Below, piece after piece: positions 46,693 to 54,861 of a stretch of DNA of 64,000 nt (position 1 is the stretch's first letter; the number at the start of each line of letters is the position of its first letter). The DNA is from Actinomycetes bacterium (GTDB lineage: Bacteria > Actinomycetota > Acidimicrobiia > Spongiisociales > JAHEDJ01), in NCBI GenBank assembly GCA_024641245.1, contig JAHEDK010000003.1, forward strand, positions 93,011 to 157,010, written 5' to 3'. The position numbers were made by a program, and so were the translations under genes. The notes under the pieces were generated by a model. That model was not told the DNA's origin. It saw nothing but the letters and a program-made list of their open reading frames with translations, and made no database searches.

Positions 46693-47897
46693 TGGCAGCC
46701 ACCCTTCAGCCGAGCAGCCTCCATCCCCGGGACCTAGGGAGGACCGCAACGGTCGGGCTCCGGACCCGCAAGCTGCGAACCGCGCTCTCTGCTCTCGGCA
46801 TAATGATCGGCATTGCGGCGATGGTCGGCGTACTCGGCTTATCGGAGTCGTCAAAGTCGGAGTTGCTCGCGCAACTCGACAGGCTCGGAACCAACCTGCT
46901 GACCGTGGAGGCCGGAACCGGAATCGGGATCGGCACAGGAGAACTCCCAGAGGAAGCGGCCGGGATGATCGCTCAGATCGGACCGGTCGAGACCACCACC
47001 GTGGTGAGTGCGGTTGACGACGCCGACGTCTATCGAACCGACTACATCCCGGAAGGACAGACCGGCGGTATCTCCGTTCAGGCCGTCGACCTGACGTTGC
47101 TCGACACTCTGGCCGGAAGCGTTGCTGATGGCCAGTGGTTCGATGCTGCAACAGGTGCCTATCCGACGACGGTGCTCGGGTCTGTTGCCGCCGAGCGATT
47201 GGGGGTCACCGAGGTGACCGGTACCGAGCAGGTGTGGCTCGGCAATCAGTGGTTCACCGTGATCGGCATCCTCGAGGAGTTCGAGCTGGCTCCGGATCTC
47301 GACCGGGCTGCCATGGTTGGTCTCAGAGCAGCCACCGACTACCTCGGCGATGACGGGGTGCCCACTCGCATCCTGGTTCGCGTCGATCCCGACCAGGTCG
47401 ACGCGGTGATGGGCGTGATGGCTGCTACTGCCAATCCGGAGAACCCGGAGGAAGTCGAAGTGGCCCGTCCCACGGATGCATTGGAGGCCAAGGAGGCTGC
47501 CGATGATGCCCTGACGGCGCTGTTTCTCGGGCTGGGGGCGGTTGCCCTTCTCGTTGGAGGGGTCGGAATCGCCAACGTGATGGTCATTTCGGTGCTGGAA
47601 CGGAGGGCCGAAATCGGGCTTCGTCGTGCTCTGGGCGCAACGAAGCGGCACATCGCTTCGCAGTTCCTCGGTGAGGCCCTGTTGTTGTCCGGCATCGGAG
47701 GGATCGGTGGCGTCTTGGCGGGCGTCGCGGTAACCACTGCCTACGCCCGCATTCGCGGCTGGTCGGCGCTCGTGCCACCTATCGCCATCGGCGGCGGGAT
47801 CGCAGCCGCGCTGGTCATCGGAGTCGTCGCCGGCCTGTACCCGGCGATTCGGGCAGCCCGCATGTCGCCAACGGAGGCACTCCGCACCGCCGGGTGA
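46692..47897 (+). CDS. MacB-like ABC permease
   Basis: Permease of 401 aa with the four-helix MacB layout. TM1 is near residues 30-55 (LSALGIMIGIAAMVGVLGL), a large extracytoplasmic MacB-PCD domain spans about 60-270, and three TM helices form the C-terminal FtsX domain (LFLGLGAVALLVGGVGIANVMVISV, then LSGIGGIGGVLAGVAV and LVIGVVAGLYPAIRAA). ERRAEIGLRRALGATKRHI is the ATPase coupling segment. With the adaptor it should form a tripartite-like efflux pump for peptides, macrolides or lipids. Confidence 0.93.
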   Translation: MAATLQPSSLHPRDLGRTATVGLRTRKLRTALSALGIMIGIAAMVGVLGLSESSKSELLAQLDRLGTNLLTVEAGTGIGIGTGELPEEAAGMIAQIGPVETTTVVSAVDDADVYRTDYIPEGQTGGISVQAVDLTLLDTLAGSVADGQWFDAATGAYPTTVLGSVAAERLGVTEVTGTEQVWLGNQWFTVIGILEEFELAPDLDRAAMVGLRAATDYLGDDGVPTRILVRVDPDQVDAVMGVMAATANPENPEEVEVARPTDALEAKEAADDALTALFLGLGAVALLVGGVGIANVMVISVLERRAEIGLRRALGATKRHIASQFLGEALLLSGIGGIGGVLAGVAVTTAYARIRGWSALVPPIAIGGGIAAALVIGVVAGLYPAIRAARMSPTEALRTAG

Positions 47898-48007
47898 GTG
47901 CGATCTTGTCTCGCCCGACGTTTCGGGGACTGTTGGTATTCCCAACCCGTGCGGGTGGAGGATATGCAAGTTGCGTCTTGCCCCCTCCGCCTCGTCGACT
48001 CGGCACC

Positions 48008-48028
48008 TCCCCCGCTTTCAGCGGGGGA
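48008..48028. terminator. Hairpin between convergent permease and amylase genes
   Basis: TCCCCCGCT and AGCGGGGGA form a 9 bp stem with a TTC loop, between two genes that run towards each other. No clear T tract is present on either side. Confidence 0.5.
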
Positions 48029-48036
48029 GAAACGCA

Positions 48037-48092
48037 CTAGTACCTAGTACCTAGTACCTAGTACCTAGTACCTAGTACCTAGTACCTAGTAC
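48037..48092. repeat. Tandem array of eight CTAGTAC units
   Basis: Eight perfect 7 bp units run without interruption, followed by a degenerate CTACCTACGG. Because the unit contains CTAG and GTAC, the array is rich in self-complementary tetramers. It ends 4 bp before the amylase stop codon (48097). Confidence 0.95.
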
Positions 48093-48096
48093 CTAC

Positions 48097-49563
48097 CTAC
48101 GGCCTATTGCCAACTTCCCATACGGCGCCGGAACGGGGTGCCAATGCGATGTGGATCTCTCCGTCGGTCGACTTGATCCCGCCCGCTCCCCACAGCGTCC
48201 TGAACTCGGTTCCGAGGAGCTCATCGACGATCGTGGCCGAGGATCCGAGGTCGGATGTATTCACTGCGATGAGAAGCTGTTCCTGGCCATCTTCCATGGC
48301 GAAGGTATACAACGAGGAGCCGTCCTCAGCCGGCAATCTGCGGTACTCGCCGTGGCGTAGCACGCGGTGCTCTCTTCGGAGCGCGACGAGTGATCGGTGG
48401 GTGCGCAGCAAACGGTCATTCCAAAGGTCGGTGCGTTTCCATGGGAATGTGCCGCGTGATCCCGGGTCATTGCCACCGCTGAGCCCGATCTCGTCGCCGT
48501 AGTAGATCGACGGAGCGCCGGGGAAGGTGAAGTTCAGGAGAGTCGACAGAATCACCGAGTCGATGTCACCGCCCACCACGCTGAGAACCCGGGCCGTGTC
48601 GTGAGAACCGAGCAGGTTGAGGTTGGCCAGATGGGAGTGACGCGGATACCTCCGCAGGAGTTCCTCAACAGCATCCCCGTAAGCCGGTGCATCGAGCGCC
48701 GGCGCCACCGGGAATGGGAGTCCGGCGGCCAGTTGGGCGTTGACCCGGTCTCCGGCCGTGAAGGCAATCGTCCTGCCCCCGAAGTGGTAGTTCATCGTCC
48801 CATCGAACCGGTCGCCGCGCACGATCCAGTCGGTAGCGTCTTCCCAGATCTCTCCGACGATATAGAGATCCGGGTTGATCGCTCGCACTCGCTCCCGGAA
48901 CTGCTCCCAAAACCCCTCGGTTGTTATCTCGTTCGGCACGTCGAGCCGCCAGCCGTCGATACCCCGGCGAGCCCAGTACTCCCCAATATTGAGGAGATAC
49001 TCGGCGACCTGCGGGTTGTCGGTGTTGAACTTGGGGAGGGCCGCGTTGCCCCACCAGGCCTGGTAGCCGGGGTGTTTGCCGTCGTAGGCGTGGAGGGGCC
49101 AGCTCTCGATGAGGAACCAGTCGAGCCACGCCGAGCTCTCTCCGTTCTCGAGCAGATCGTTGAATCGCAAGAACCCCCGGCCGCAATGGTTGAACACCCC
49201 GTCGAGCACAACGCGGATGCCGCTTCCATGGCAGGCATCAAGGAGCTCGTCAAAGGCAGCTTCACCTCCCAGCATCGGATCGATCTGGTAGTAGTCCCAG
49301 GTGTGATAGCGGTGGTTCGAAGCCGACGAGAAGATCGGGTTGAGATAGACGGCGTTGATGCCCAGGTCGACCAGGTAATCGAGCTTCTCAGCGATTCCGA
49401 GTAGATCCCCGCCCTTGTAGCCGAAGATGGTCGGCGGACTGTCCCAATCTTCCAGATTGGGTGCCTTGTCAACGCGATCGGACGATGCGAACCGGTCTGG
49501 GAAAATCTGATAGAAGATGGCGTCGGCCACCCAGGCCGGGGGGCGGTCTATCTGTCTCGTCAT
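48097..49563 (-). CDS. GH13 alpha-amylase/neopullulanase family glycoside hydrolase
   Basis: Glucan-degrading enzyme of 488 aa without a signal peptide, so cytoplasmic. GH13 motifs: region I DGVFNHCGRG, region II GWRLDVPNEI (nucleophile Asp), region III VGEIWEDA (acid/base Glu), region IV NLLGSHDTARVL (third Asp). The start IFYQIFPDRFASSD and YKGGDLLGIAEKLDYLVDLGINAVYLNPIF are typical of the neopullulanase/cyclomaltodextrinase/maltogenic amylase group, but the N-terminal dimerisation domain of that group is absent. A C-terminal beta domain follows (about 400-488). It likely trims maltodextrins from glycogen turnover. Confidence 0.91.
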   Translation of the reverse strand: MTRQIDRPPAWVADAIFYQIFPDRFASSDRVDKAPNLEDWDSPPTIFGYKGGDLLGIAEKLDYLVDLGINAVYLNPIFSSASNHRYHTWDYYQIDPMLGGEAAFDELLDACHGSGIRVVLDGVFNHCGRGFLRFNDLLENGESSAWLDWFLIESWPLHAYDGKHPGYQAWWGNAALPKFNTDNPQVAEYLLNIGEYWARRGIDGWRLDVPNEITTEGFWEQFRERVRAINPDLYIVGEIWEDATDWIVRGDRFDGTMNYHFGGRTIAFTAGDRVNAQLAAGLPFPVAPALDAPAYGDAVEELLRRYPRHSHLANLNLLGSHDTARVLSVVGGDIDSVILSTLLNFTFPGAPSIYYGDEIGLSGGNDPGSRGTFPWKRTDLWNDRLLRTHRSLVALRREHRVLRHGEYRRLPAEDGSSLYTFAMEDGQEQLLIAVNTSDLGSSATIVDELLGTEFRTLWGAGGIKSTDGEIHIALAPRSGAVWEVGNRP

Positions 49564-49835
49564 CGGTCCTCCCGTTGCCTTGCTTCATACTCGCGGCAGT
49601 CGGTCATGCGTAGCTCGTCGCTCATCTCTGCTACAGCGGGTCCGCCACGACGCGTGCCGTCAACGACGATCGCGGTATGAACAGGGGACACCGGACTCCG
49701 GGGCCTCGTCAACTGAGGCGATCATGGCCTCTCCTGCCGGCTCGGCACACACAAAGAGTGAATCTAGCGTTCGGAGGCCCGCTATCCCACCCGTGCTCGG
49801 TAGGCTGCCGCCGAGCCACGAGGATTGGATGGCAC

Positions 49836-51182
49836 TTGAGCTCGGGCCTTGTCTGGTTTCGCAAAGATCTCCGCCTGTCCGACAACCCGGCCTGGGCGGC
49901 CGCGACGTCTGATCACGAGATCGTGCAGGCGCTCTTCGTGATCGACCCCCGGCTATGGGAGCGGGCGCCGGCTCACCGCCGGATCCAGCTCGGGGCAAAT
50001 CTTTCCGCGCTCGATCGTCAACTCATAGGGATGGGCGGGCGACTGAAAATCCTGACCGGCGATCCGGCCGCGCTGGTTCCGGCGGCGGCGCGCAACCATC
50101 AAACCATTTACTGGAACGAGGACGTTTCCGCCTTCAGCCGCCGCAGGGACGCACAGGTCCGGGGACGGATCGTCGGTGAACTCGCCACGTACCACGGGTC
50201 TCTCGTGCACCCACCCGGGGCAATCGTCACGGCCGGCGGGGACACCTATCGGGTGTTCACGCCTTTTTGGCGCAAATGGTCGGCTACGGAGTGGCAGCCG
50301 TGGCCGGAGGCAGGCAAAGCGGTGGTCCTCGCCGATCCGGGAGACGGCATCGCTCCGTCCGGGATCGCTCCGTATCTGACCCCGGGCGAAGAGGGGGCGC
50401 TCGGGCGCCTGCGTGCCTTCGACGTTGACATGTACGAGGCAGAGAGGAACCGGCCGGACCTGTCGGGCACGTCGATGCTGTCGGTCGACTTGAAGTTCGG
50501 AACCATCAGCCCGCGAGCGGTCATCCGTCATCTGTCCGGCCCGCGAGCAGAGTCGTTCATCCGACAACTCGCCTGGCGGGACTTCTATGCCCACCTGCTG
50601 GCGGCCTTCCCGGGGATGGCGACCAGCAACCTGCGGTCCGAATACGACGGGATCGCCTGGCGCAACGACGGCGATGAGTTCGAAGCATGGCAGACGGGCA
50701 ACACCGGATATCCCATCGTCGACGCCGGTATGCGGCAGCTCCTCGAGACGGGATGGATGCACAACCGGGTTCGGATGGTGACGGCTTCGTTTCTGGTCAA
50801 GGACCTTCTCATCGATTGGCGGTGGGGAGAGCGGCATTTCCGCCGGTTGTTGCTCGATGCCGATCCGGCCCAGAACGCCGGCAACTGGCAATGGGTGGCA
50901 GGAACCGGAGCAGACGCGGCCCCCTATTTCCGGGTATTCAACCCCGTCACACAGAGTCGTAGATTCGATCCGGACGGCGCGTACATCCGACGCCATGTTC
51001 CGGAACTCGCCTCACTTCCAAAGCACCTGATCCACGCCCCCTGGGAGACCGGTGGCCTGGAGCTGGCAGAGTACGGGGTCACCATCGGCCGGGACTACCC
51101 GGCGCCACTCGTCGATCACGCCATCGCCAGAGAGACGACAATCCTCGCCTATCAGGCGGCCAGAGCTCGGAATGTGAATTGA
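49836..51182 (+). CDS. phr: Deoxyribodipyrimidine photolyase
   Basis: Blue-light DNA repair enzyme of 448 aa that splits cyclobutane pyrimidine dimers. The N-terminal antenna-binding domain starts [17 protein letters not shown]. The FAD domain has [52 protein letters not shown] and [21 protein letters not shown] with the Trp and Asn residues of class I CPD photolyases. TTG 49836 is the best-placed start, three codons before the conserved VWF, but no strong ribosome site is seen; the frame is open from 49677. The 270 bp before it (49564-49835) hold no other feature I can support. Confidence 0.9.
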   Translation: MSSGLVWFRKDLRLSDNPAWAAATSDHEIVQALFVIDPRLWERAPAHRRIQLGANLSALDRQLIGMGGRLKILTGDPAALVPAAARNHQTIYWNEDVSAFSRRRDAQVRGRIVGELATYHGSLVHPPGAIVTAGGDTYRVFTPFWRKWSATEWQPWPEAGKAVVLADPGDGIAPSGIAPYLTPGEEGALGRLRAFDVDMYEAERNRPDLSGTSMLSVDLKFGTISPRAVIRHLSGPRAESFIRQLAWRDFYAHLLAAFPGMATSNLRSEYDGIAWRNDGDEFEAWQTGNTGYPIVDAGMRQLLETGWMHNRVRMVTASFLVKDLLIDWRWGERHFRRLLLDADPAQNAGNWQWVAGTGADAAPYFRVFNPVTQSRRFDPDGAYIRRHVPELASLPKHLIHAPWETGGLELAEYGVTIGRDYPAPLVDHAIARETTILAYQAARARNVN

Positions 51183-51242
51183 TCTGACCTCCGATTCCAC
51201 TCCGTAGACCATGCAGAATCAGGCCGACCAGGAGGACCCTAG

Positions 51243-51698
51243 ATGACCCGGCTTCACGAACAGATCATTACGCCGACCGATATCGATGAGGCGTTCGCAT
51301 ATGCGGTCGACTTCGCCAATATCCAGGACTGGGATCCCGGTATTGCCACCTCCGCCCGGGTGGGAGCCGGTCCCATCGGCACAGGGAGCTCGTTCGAGCT
51401 GCTGGTAGCGTTTGGGGGCCGTCGGATCCCGATGACCTACACGATCACGGAGTACGAGCCTCCACACCGGTTGGTTCTCGTGGGGGAGGGAGCGGCCCTC
51501 ACCGCGGTCGACGAGATCACGTTCGCAACCGTCCCGCAGGGTACCGCCATTACCTATACAGCCGATCTGATGTTCAAGGGTGCCTTGCGGTTCGTTGTTC
51601 CGCTGATGGGCGGTGTTCTCGAGGGCGTAGGCCGCAAGGCGGTCGAAGGCCTGGGCCGGGTACTCGACGATGGTTCACCCTTGCCGTCGAACCCCTAG
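51243..51698 (+). CDS. SRPBCC (START-like) family protein
   Basis: Small hydrophobic-ligand-binding protein of 151 aa with the polyketide cyclase/START-like fold. EQIITPTDIDEAFAYAVDFANIQDWDPGI, ITEYEPPHRLVLVGEG and the long C-terminal helix (VPLMGGVLEGVGRKAVEGLGRVL) match the fold. GAGGACCCTAG before ATG contains a weak ribosome site. It is downstream of the photolyase on the same strand. Ligand unknown. Confidence 0.85.
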   Translation: MTRLHEQIITPTDIDEAFAYAVDFANIQDWDPGIATSARVGAGPIGTGSSFELLVAFGGRRIPMTYTITEYEPPHRLVLVGEGAALTAVDEITFATVPQGTAITYTADLMFKGALRFVVPLMGGVLEGVGRKAVEGLGRVLDDGSPLPSNP

Positions 51699-51735
51699 TC
51701 GGCGCTCGATTGCCCGGGGCAACTTTGTGGGACGC

Positions 51736-52473
51736 CTACCGAACGGTCCCGAGTTCCCGATCAGGTATTGGAATTGCAAAGACGACGACGTTGCTGTCGT
51801 AGCTACCCGAGGACTCACTGAACCCTCCACCACAGGTGATCAGGGTAAGCACCGGTGAACCCTCCCTGGCGAAGATCGTGTCGACCGGCAGTTCGTCCTT
51901 TCGGTAGATGGTCCTTGCTTCGACACGAAACCGACGAACCGAACCGTCGCTGAACCCGACGGCAACGATGTCGCCCGGATCGACGTCTCGTAGATGAAAG
52001 AAGACACCGGGTCCCTGATTCGCCAGATCGACGTGAGCGGCCAGCACCGCGGAGCCGCTCTCGGCGGGGCGAGGCCCAAACTCGTACCAGGCGACGTCCG
52101 TGACATTGCGGGGTACCGCCATCTGGCCGGTGCGGGCATCGACGCCCGTTGGGATGATCGGAGCCTCCACATCGATCGACCCGACGGTCAGCATCACCGG
52201 GAGGACGGCGTCCTCGACTCGTGCATCGGAGAGCCGGCCCGGCCAGATTGGTACGGCAGAAGGGGACGGGTCATCGGATGGGAGAGGAAGGCCGGCTGTC
52301 GTGCTGGTGGCGGTCGAGGGGGTCGTGCCCGCTACCGGATGACCGAGAGACGCCTCAACAGCAGCGACGTTGCCGGCTTCACCGGATCGGCTGGTGCCGA
52401 TGAACGCGGCGGCCACGGCCATCAACGTGATGAGGCTGATCGTCAAACCAAGCGTGAGGGTGCGGCGGGACAT
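51736..52473 (-). CDS. Sortase (actinobacterial class E/F-like)
   Basis: Membrane-anchored transpeptidase of 245 aa that attaches surface proteins to the wall. An N-terminal TM helix (LTLGLTISLITLMAVAAAFIG) is followed by a Ser/Thr/Pro linker (about 40-85) and the sortase barrel. Catalytic His is in AVLAAHVDLANQG and catalytic Cys in LTLITCGGGF. At the place where class A enzymes have the catalytic Arg (13 residues after Cys) this protein has Ser in GSYDSNVVV, so the third residue is uncertain. ATG at 52473 is chosen; upstream codons lie in the terminator. The neighbouring DUF4397 protein with a C-terminal TM is its likely substrate. Confidence 0.87.
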   Translation of the reverse strand: MSRRTLTLGLTISLITLMAVAAAFIGTSRSGEAGNVAAVEASLGHPVAGTTPSTATSTTAGLPLPSDDPSPSAVPIWPGRLSDARVEDAVLPVMLTVGSIDVEAPIIPTGVDARTGQMAVPRNVTDVAWYEFGPRPAESGSAVLAAHVDLANQGPGVFFHLRDVDPGDIVAVGFSDGSVRRFRVEARTIYRKDELPVDTIFAREGSPVLTLITCGGGFSESSGSYDSNVVVFAIPIPDRELGTVR

Positions 52474-52486
52474 CTTGTGAGTGTAG

Positions 52487-52523
52487 AAAAACCCCGGGGA
52501 GGCCACCAGCGGCCTCCCCGGGG
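52487..52523 (-). terminator. Strong hairpin and T tract between DUF4397 and sortase genes
   Basis: On the minus strand CCCCGGGGAGGCC and GGCCTCCCCGGGG (13 bp, perfect) enclose a 6 nt loop and are followed by TTTTT. It lies 20 bp after the DUF4397 stop and ends 14 bp before the sortase ATG, so read-through would set the sortase level unless the sortase has its own start site. Confidence 0.88.
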
Positions 52524-52542
52524 CTAACCCCCGGTATTTTCG

Positions 52543-53370
52543 CTACCTGCCGGAACGGCGAGTGAGTGCAACTCCGGAGCCGACCAGGCCGATCAGCGCC
52601 ATGCCGCCAGCGATCGCCAGGGCGAGCGGGAAGCTGTCTGAGCCCAGCCCGGCGGTGCCGGTGGGAACGCCGGTGGGAGCGGCACCGAGGCCCGAAATGG
52701 TCTGAACCGCCACCGTGAAGCTCCCGCCGTCGAGCGAGCCGATGGCGTAGACGATTGTTGAGGTTCCCTCAGCCAGGGCGAGGTCAGCCTCGAATACGAC
52801 CGGCTCGGTTGCGCCGGTCGGGACCACCTTGGCGTTGTACGTTGCGGCAGGAACATCGCCGGAAGCTTCATTCGGATTGCTCAGTCCCGCGAACAGGACT
52901 CCGTCGTTGGCGAGGATGTCGACGGTCGGGGCGGCCGCGGTATGACGTACCGTTAGGCGGGTATTTCCGGCTGCAATCTCTGACGTGTCGTTCACGAACA
53001 CGGAGGCGGTGGCGGCACCAGCCTCGTCGAGGTGAGCCTCGATAGTCGCGTTCGCTCCGGCCGGGAGGGTCACGACCAGTGGTCCGAGCGCCGGGTCGGT
53101 GCTCGCAGGGTCGGCTCCGGCGCCGTAGATCTCAATCGAATAATCGGCAGCGGCCAGGGTGACGGGCCCGGCGAAGTTGCCGAAGGTCAAGCCGGGGATG
53201 AATGGAGCCGAGTAGTCACCGTTGACATAGATATCGACCGGAAATCCGCCGTCGCCGGGGATACCGTGCAGAACGGAAACAGTACCGTCGGTCGTCTGGG
53301 CGAGCGCGGCACCCCCCGGCAGGGCCAGCAGCAAAAGTGCCACTATGAATATGCGTCCGAGATTGCGCAT
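52543..53370 (-). CDS. DUF4397-domain surface protein with sorting-signal-like C-terminus
   Basis: Secreted protein of 275 aa. Residues 1-24 are a signal peptide ending ALAQ. Two DUF4397 beta-sandwich repeats follow (GTVSVLHGIPGDGGFPVDIYVNGDY in the first; RLTVRHTAAAPTVDILANDGVL in the second). The C-terminus has GVPTGTAG, a TM helix (LALAIAGGMALIGLVGSGVAL) and RRSGR, the layout of a sortase signal with a non-standard motif. AAGGAG precedes the ATG. It is the first gene after a SigK-like promoter candidate and precedes the sortase gene. The domain is common in actinobacterial envelope proteins; its ligand is unknown. Confidence 0.87.
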   Translation of the reverse strand: MRNLGRIFIVALLLLALPGGAALAQTTDGTVSVLHGIPGDGGFPVDIYVNGDYSAPFIPGLTFGNFAGPVTLAAADYSIEIYGAGADPASTDPALGPLVVTLPAGANATIEAHLDEAGAATASVFVNDTSEIAAGNTRLTVRHTAAAPTVDILANDGVLFAGLSNPNEASGDVPAATYNAKVVPTGATEPVVFEADLALAEGTSTIVYAIGSLDGGSFTVAVQTISGLGAAPTGVPTGTAGLGSDSFPLALAIAGGMALIGLVGSGVALTRRSGR

Positions 53371-53418
53371 GAGTTCTCCTTGTAGTTGGCGCCCGTATTT
53401 CGAGCTTCATACAGGTGG

Positions 53419-53446
53419 TCTACGGAGGCGCAGGTGGACATGGATG
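53419..53446 (-). promoter_or_regulatory. Candidate SigK-type ECF promoter for the DUF4397 gene
   Basis: On the minus strand CATCC, 16 bp and CCGTAGA resemble the mycobacterial SigK consensus (CCATCC, 16-17 bp, CCGAAT). The -10 ends 49 bp before the DUF4397 ATG, giving a normal leader. Confidence 0.45.
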
Positions 53447-53503
53447 ACACTTGGTGATAGAAACACGGGGCGGCCGAGGTTTCTTTCGGAAGGGGCCGCT
53501 GCA

Positions 53504-54079
53504 ATGCGTCCAACAGAACTGTCAACGCTCGGCGACGCTCCCTTGGTCACGGCTATCGGCCGCTTCTCCCAGGAGGCGCTCGGCGAGGCGTACCGTCGTC
53601 ATTCTGGAGCCGTTCACGGCCTGGCGCGTCGCCTCCTGCGCGATGACACTCTGGCGGAGGAGATCACGCAAGAGGTCTTCCTTCGCCTCTGGAATGATCC
53701 TGAGAAATTCGATGCGGGGCGCGGTTCGTTGCGTTCGTTTCTCCTCGCCCATACTCACGGTCGCAGTATCGATCTCATCCGCTCGGAGTCGGCGCGCCGT
53801 ACAAGGGAGGACAAAGATGCCCGGCTGGCTCCCGGTTCGGGCCAGGACGTCGAGGAAGAAGTCTGGGAGATGGCCCTGGCCGACAGCATACAAGAGGCCC
53901 TTTCCACCCTGGGAGAAGGCGAGCGTCGACCGATCGAGCTTGCCTACTTCGGCGGGCACTCCTATCGGGAGGTCGCCGAGATCCTCGGCGAGCCCGAGGG
54001 AACAGTGAAGAGCCGGATCAGATCCGGATTGAAACGGCTGCGTGTATCGCTCGATGCCGCAGGTGTGAGCAACGCATGA
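53504..54079 (+). CDS. ECF RNA polymerase sigma factor (SigK-like)
   Basis: Sigma factor of 191 aa. Region 2 is ALGEAYRRHSGAVHGLARRLLRDDTLAEEITQEVFLRLWNDPEKFD with FLLAHTHGRSIDLIRSESARR; region 4 is ALSTLGEGERRPIELAYFGGHSYREVAEILGEPEGTVKSRIRSGLKRLR. This matches the SigK/ECF19 group. ATG 53504 follows GGAAGGGG. Its stop overlaps the anti-sigma gene (ATGA), so the two are made in equal amounts. The DUF4397/sortase genes are divergent and are likely targets, as SigK controls surface antigens in mycobacteria. Confidence 0.91.
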   Translation: MRPTELSTLGDAPLVTAIGRFSQEALGEAYRRHSGAVHGLARRLLRDDTLAEEITQEVFLRLWNDPEKFDAGRGSLRSFLLAHTHGRSIDLIRSESARRTREDKDARLAPGSGQDVEEEVWEMALADSIQEALSTLGEGERRPIELAYFGGHSYREVAEILGEPEGTVKSRIRSGLKRLRVSLDAAGVSNA

Positions 54080-54861
54080 CGCAACACGACGATTACACGG
54101 ATATCGAAGAGCTGCTGGGGGTGTACGCCCTGGACGCAGCCGACGCGCCCGAACGTCACCTCGTTGAGCAGCATCTCCTGGTATGTGAAGTCTGCCGGGT
54201 CGAGTTAAGCCAGCACCGCACGGTCCTGGCCGCGTTGAGCGCAGACATGGAGCCGGCTCCCGATCGAATCTGGGCTCGAATTGCCGGCACGCTGGACGCC
54301 CAACAGCCCGGGCCCGCCAACATCATCCCCTTGAAACGGGTGTCTGGCATCACCGGTTTCAAACCCCTCCACTGGGCGGCCGGCGTAGCCGCCGCCATGG
54401 CTGTGGTGCTGGGCGGCGCCGTGTTCACTCAGGCCAACCAGATCAACGACCTCAATATCCGGGTGGCGGCTCAGGAGCAAGAAATCACCGCGCTGGCCTC
54501 GGTACCGGCCGGCAATCCCCTCGAGCAGGCAGTCACGGTGGCGCTCGACGACCCAGGTGCGCAGGTTGCCACATTGACGGCCGAAGGGACATCCGGTGCG
54601 ATGTTGATCGTGGTCCTGCCGGATGGAACCGGCTACGTCTATCAGAGCACTCTCGAGCAACTCCCCGACGGTCTGACCTACCAGCTCTGGGCCGTGATCG
54701 ATGACAGAGTGATCTCGGCAGGTGTTCTCGGGAACCGCCCTAACATCGTTCCGTTCCACATCGATCCGGAAGGCCTCCAGGGATTGGTCATCACTCGAGA
54801 AGTTTCCGGTGGAGTGGCTCAATCTGAGGCCGAACCGGTTGTCTCATGGTTCAGCGCGTAG
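54076..54861 (+). CDS. Anti-sigma factor (RskA-like, zinc-binding)
   Basis: Membrane anti-sigma factor of 261 aa. The N-terminal anti-sigma domain has HLVEQHLLVCEVCRVEL, the HxxxCxxC zinc motif. A single TM helix (HWAAGVAAAMAVVLGGAVFTQA, about residues 96-117) follows, then an extracytoplasmic RskA_C domain (GTSGAMLIVVLPDGTGYVYQSTLEQLPDGLTYQLWAVIDDRVISAGVLG). It holds the cognate sigma factor until an envelope signal triggers regulated proteolysis. It overlaps the sigma gene by 4 bp. Confidence 0.92.
   Translation: MTQHDDYTDIEELLGVYALDAADAPERHLVEQHLLVCEVCRVELSQHRTVLAALSADMEPAPDRIWARIAGTLDAQQPGPANIIPLKRVSGITGFKPLHWAAGVAAAMAVVLGGAVFTQANQINDLNIRVAAQEQEITALASVPAGNPLEQAVTVALDDPGAQVATLTAEGTSGAMLIVVLPDGTGYVYQSTLEQLPDGLTYQLWAVIDDRVISAGVLGNRPNIVPFHIDPEGLQGLVITREVSGGVAQSEAEPVVSWFSA

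Noticed and set aside
48037..48092. CRISPR-like array
   Set aside because: Units are 7 bp with no spacers; it is a simple tandem repeat.
49677..49835. N-terminal extension of the photolyase
   Set aside because: The extra 53 residues are Arg/Pro-rich and unlike photolyases, which begin a few residues before the VWFRxDLR motif.
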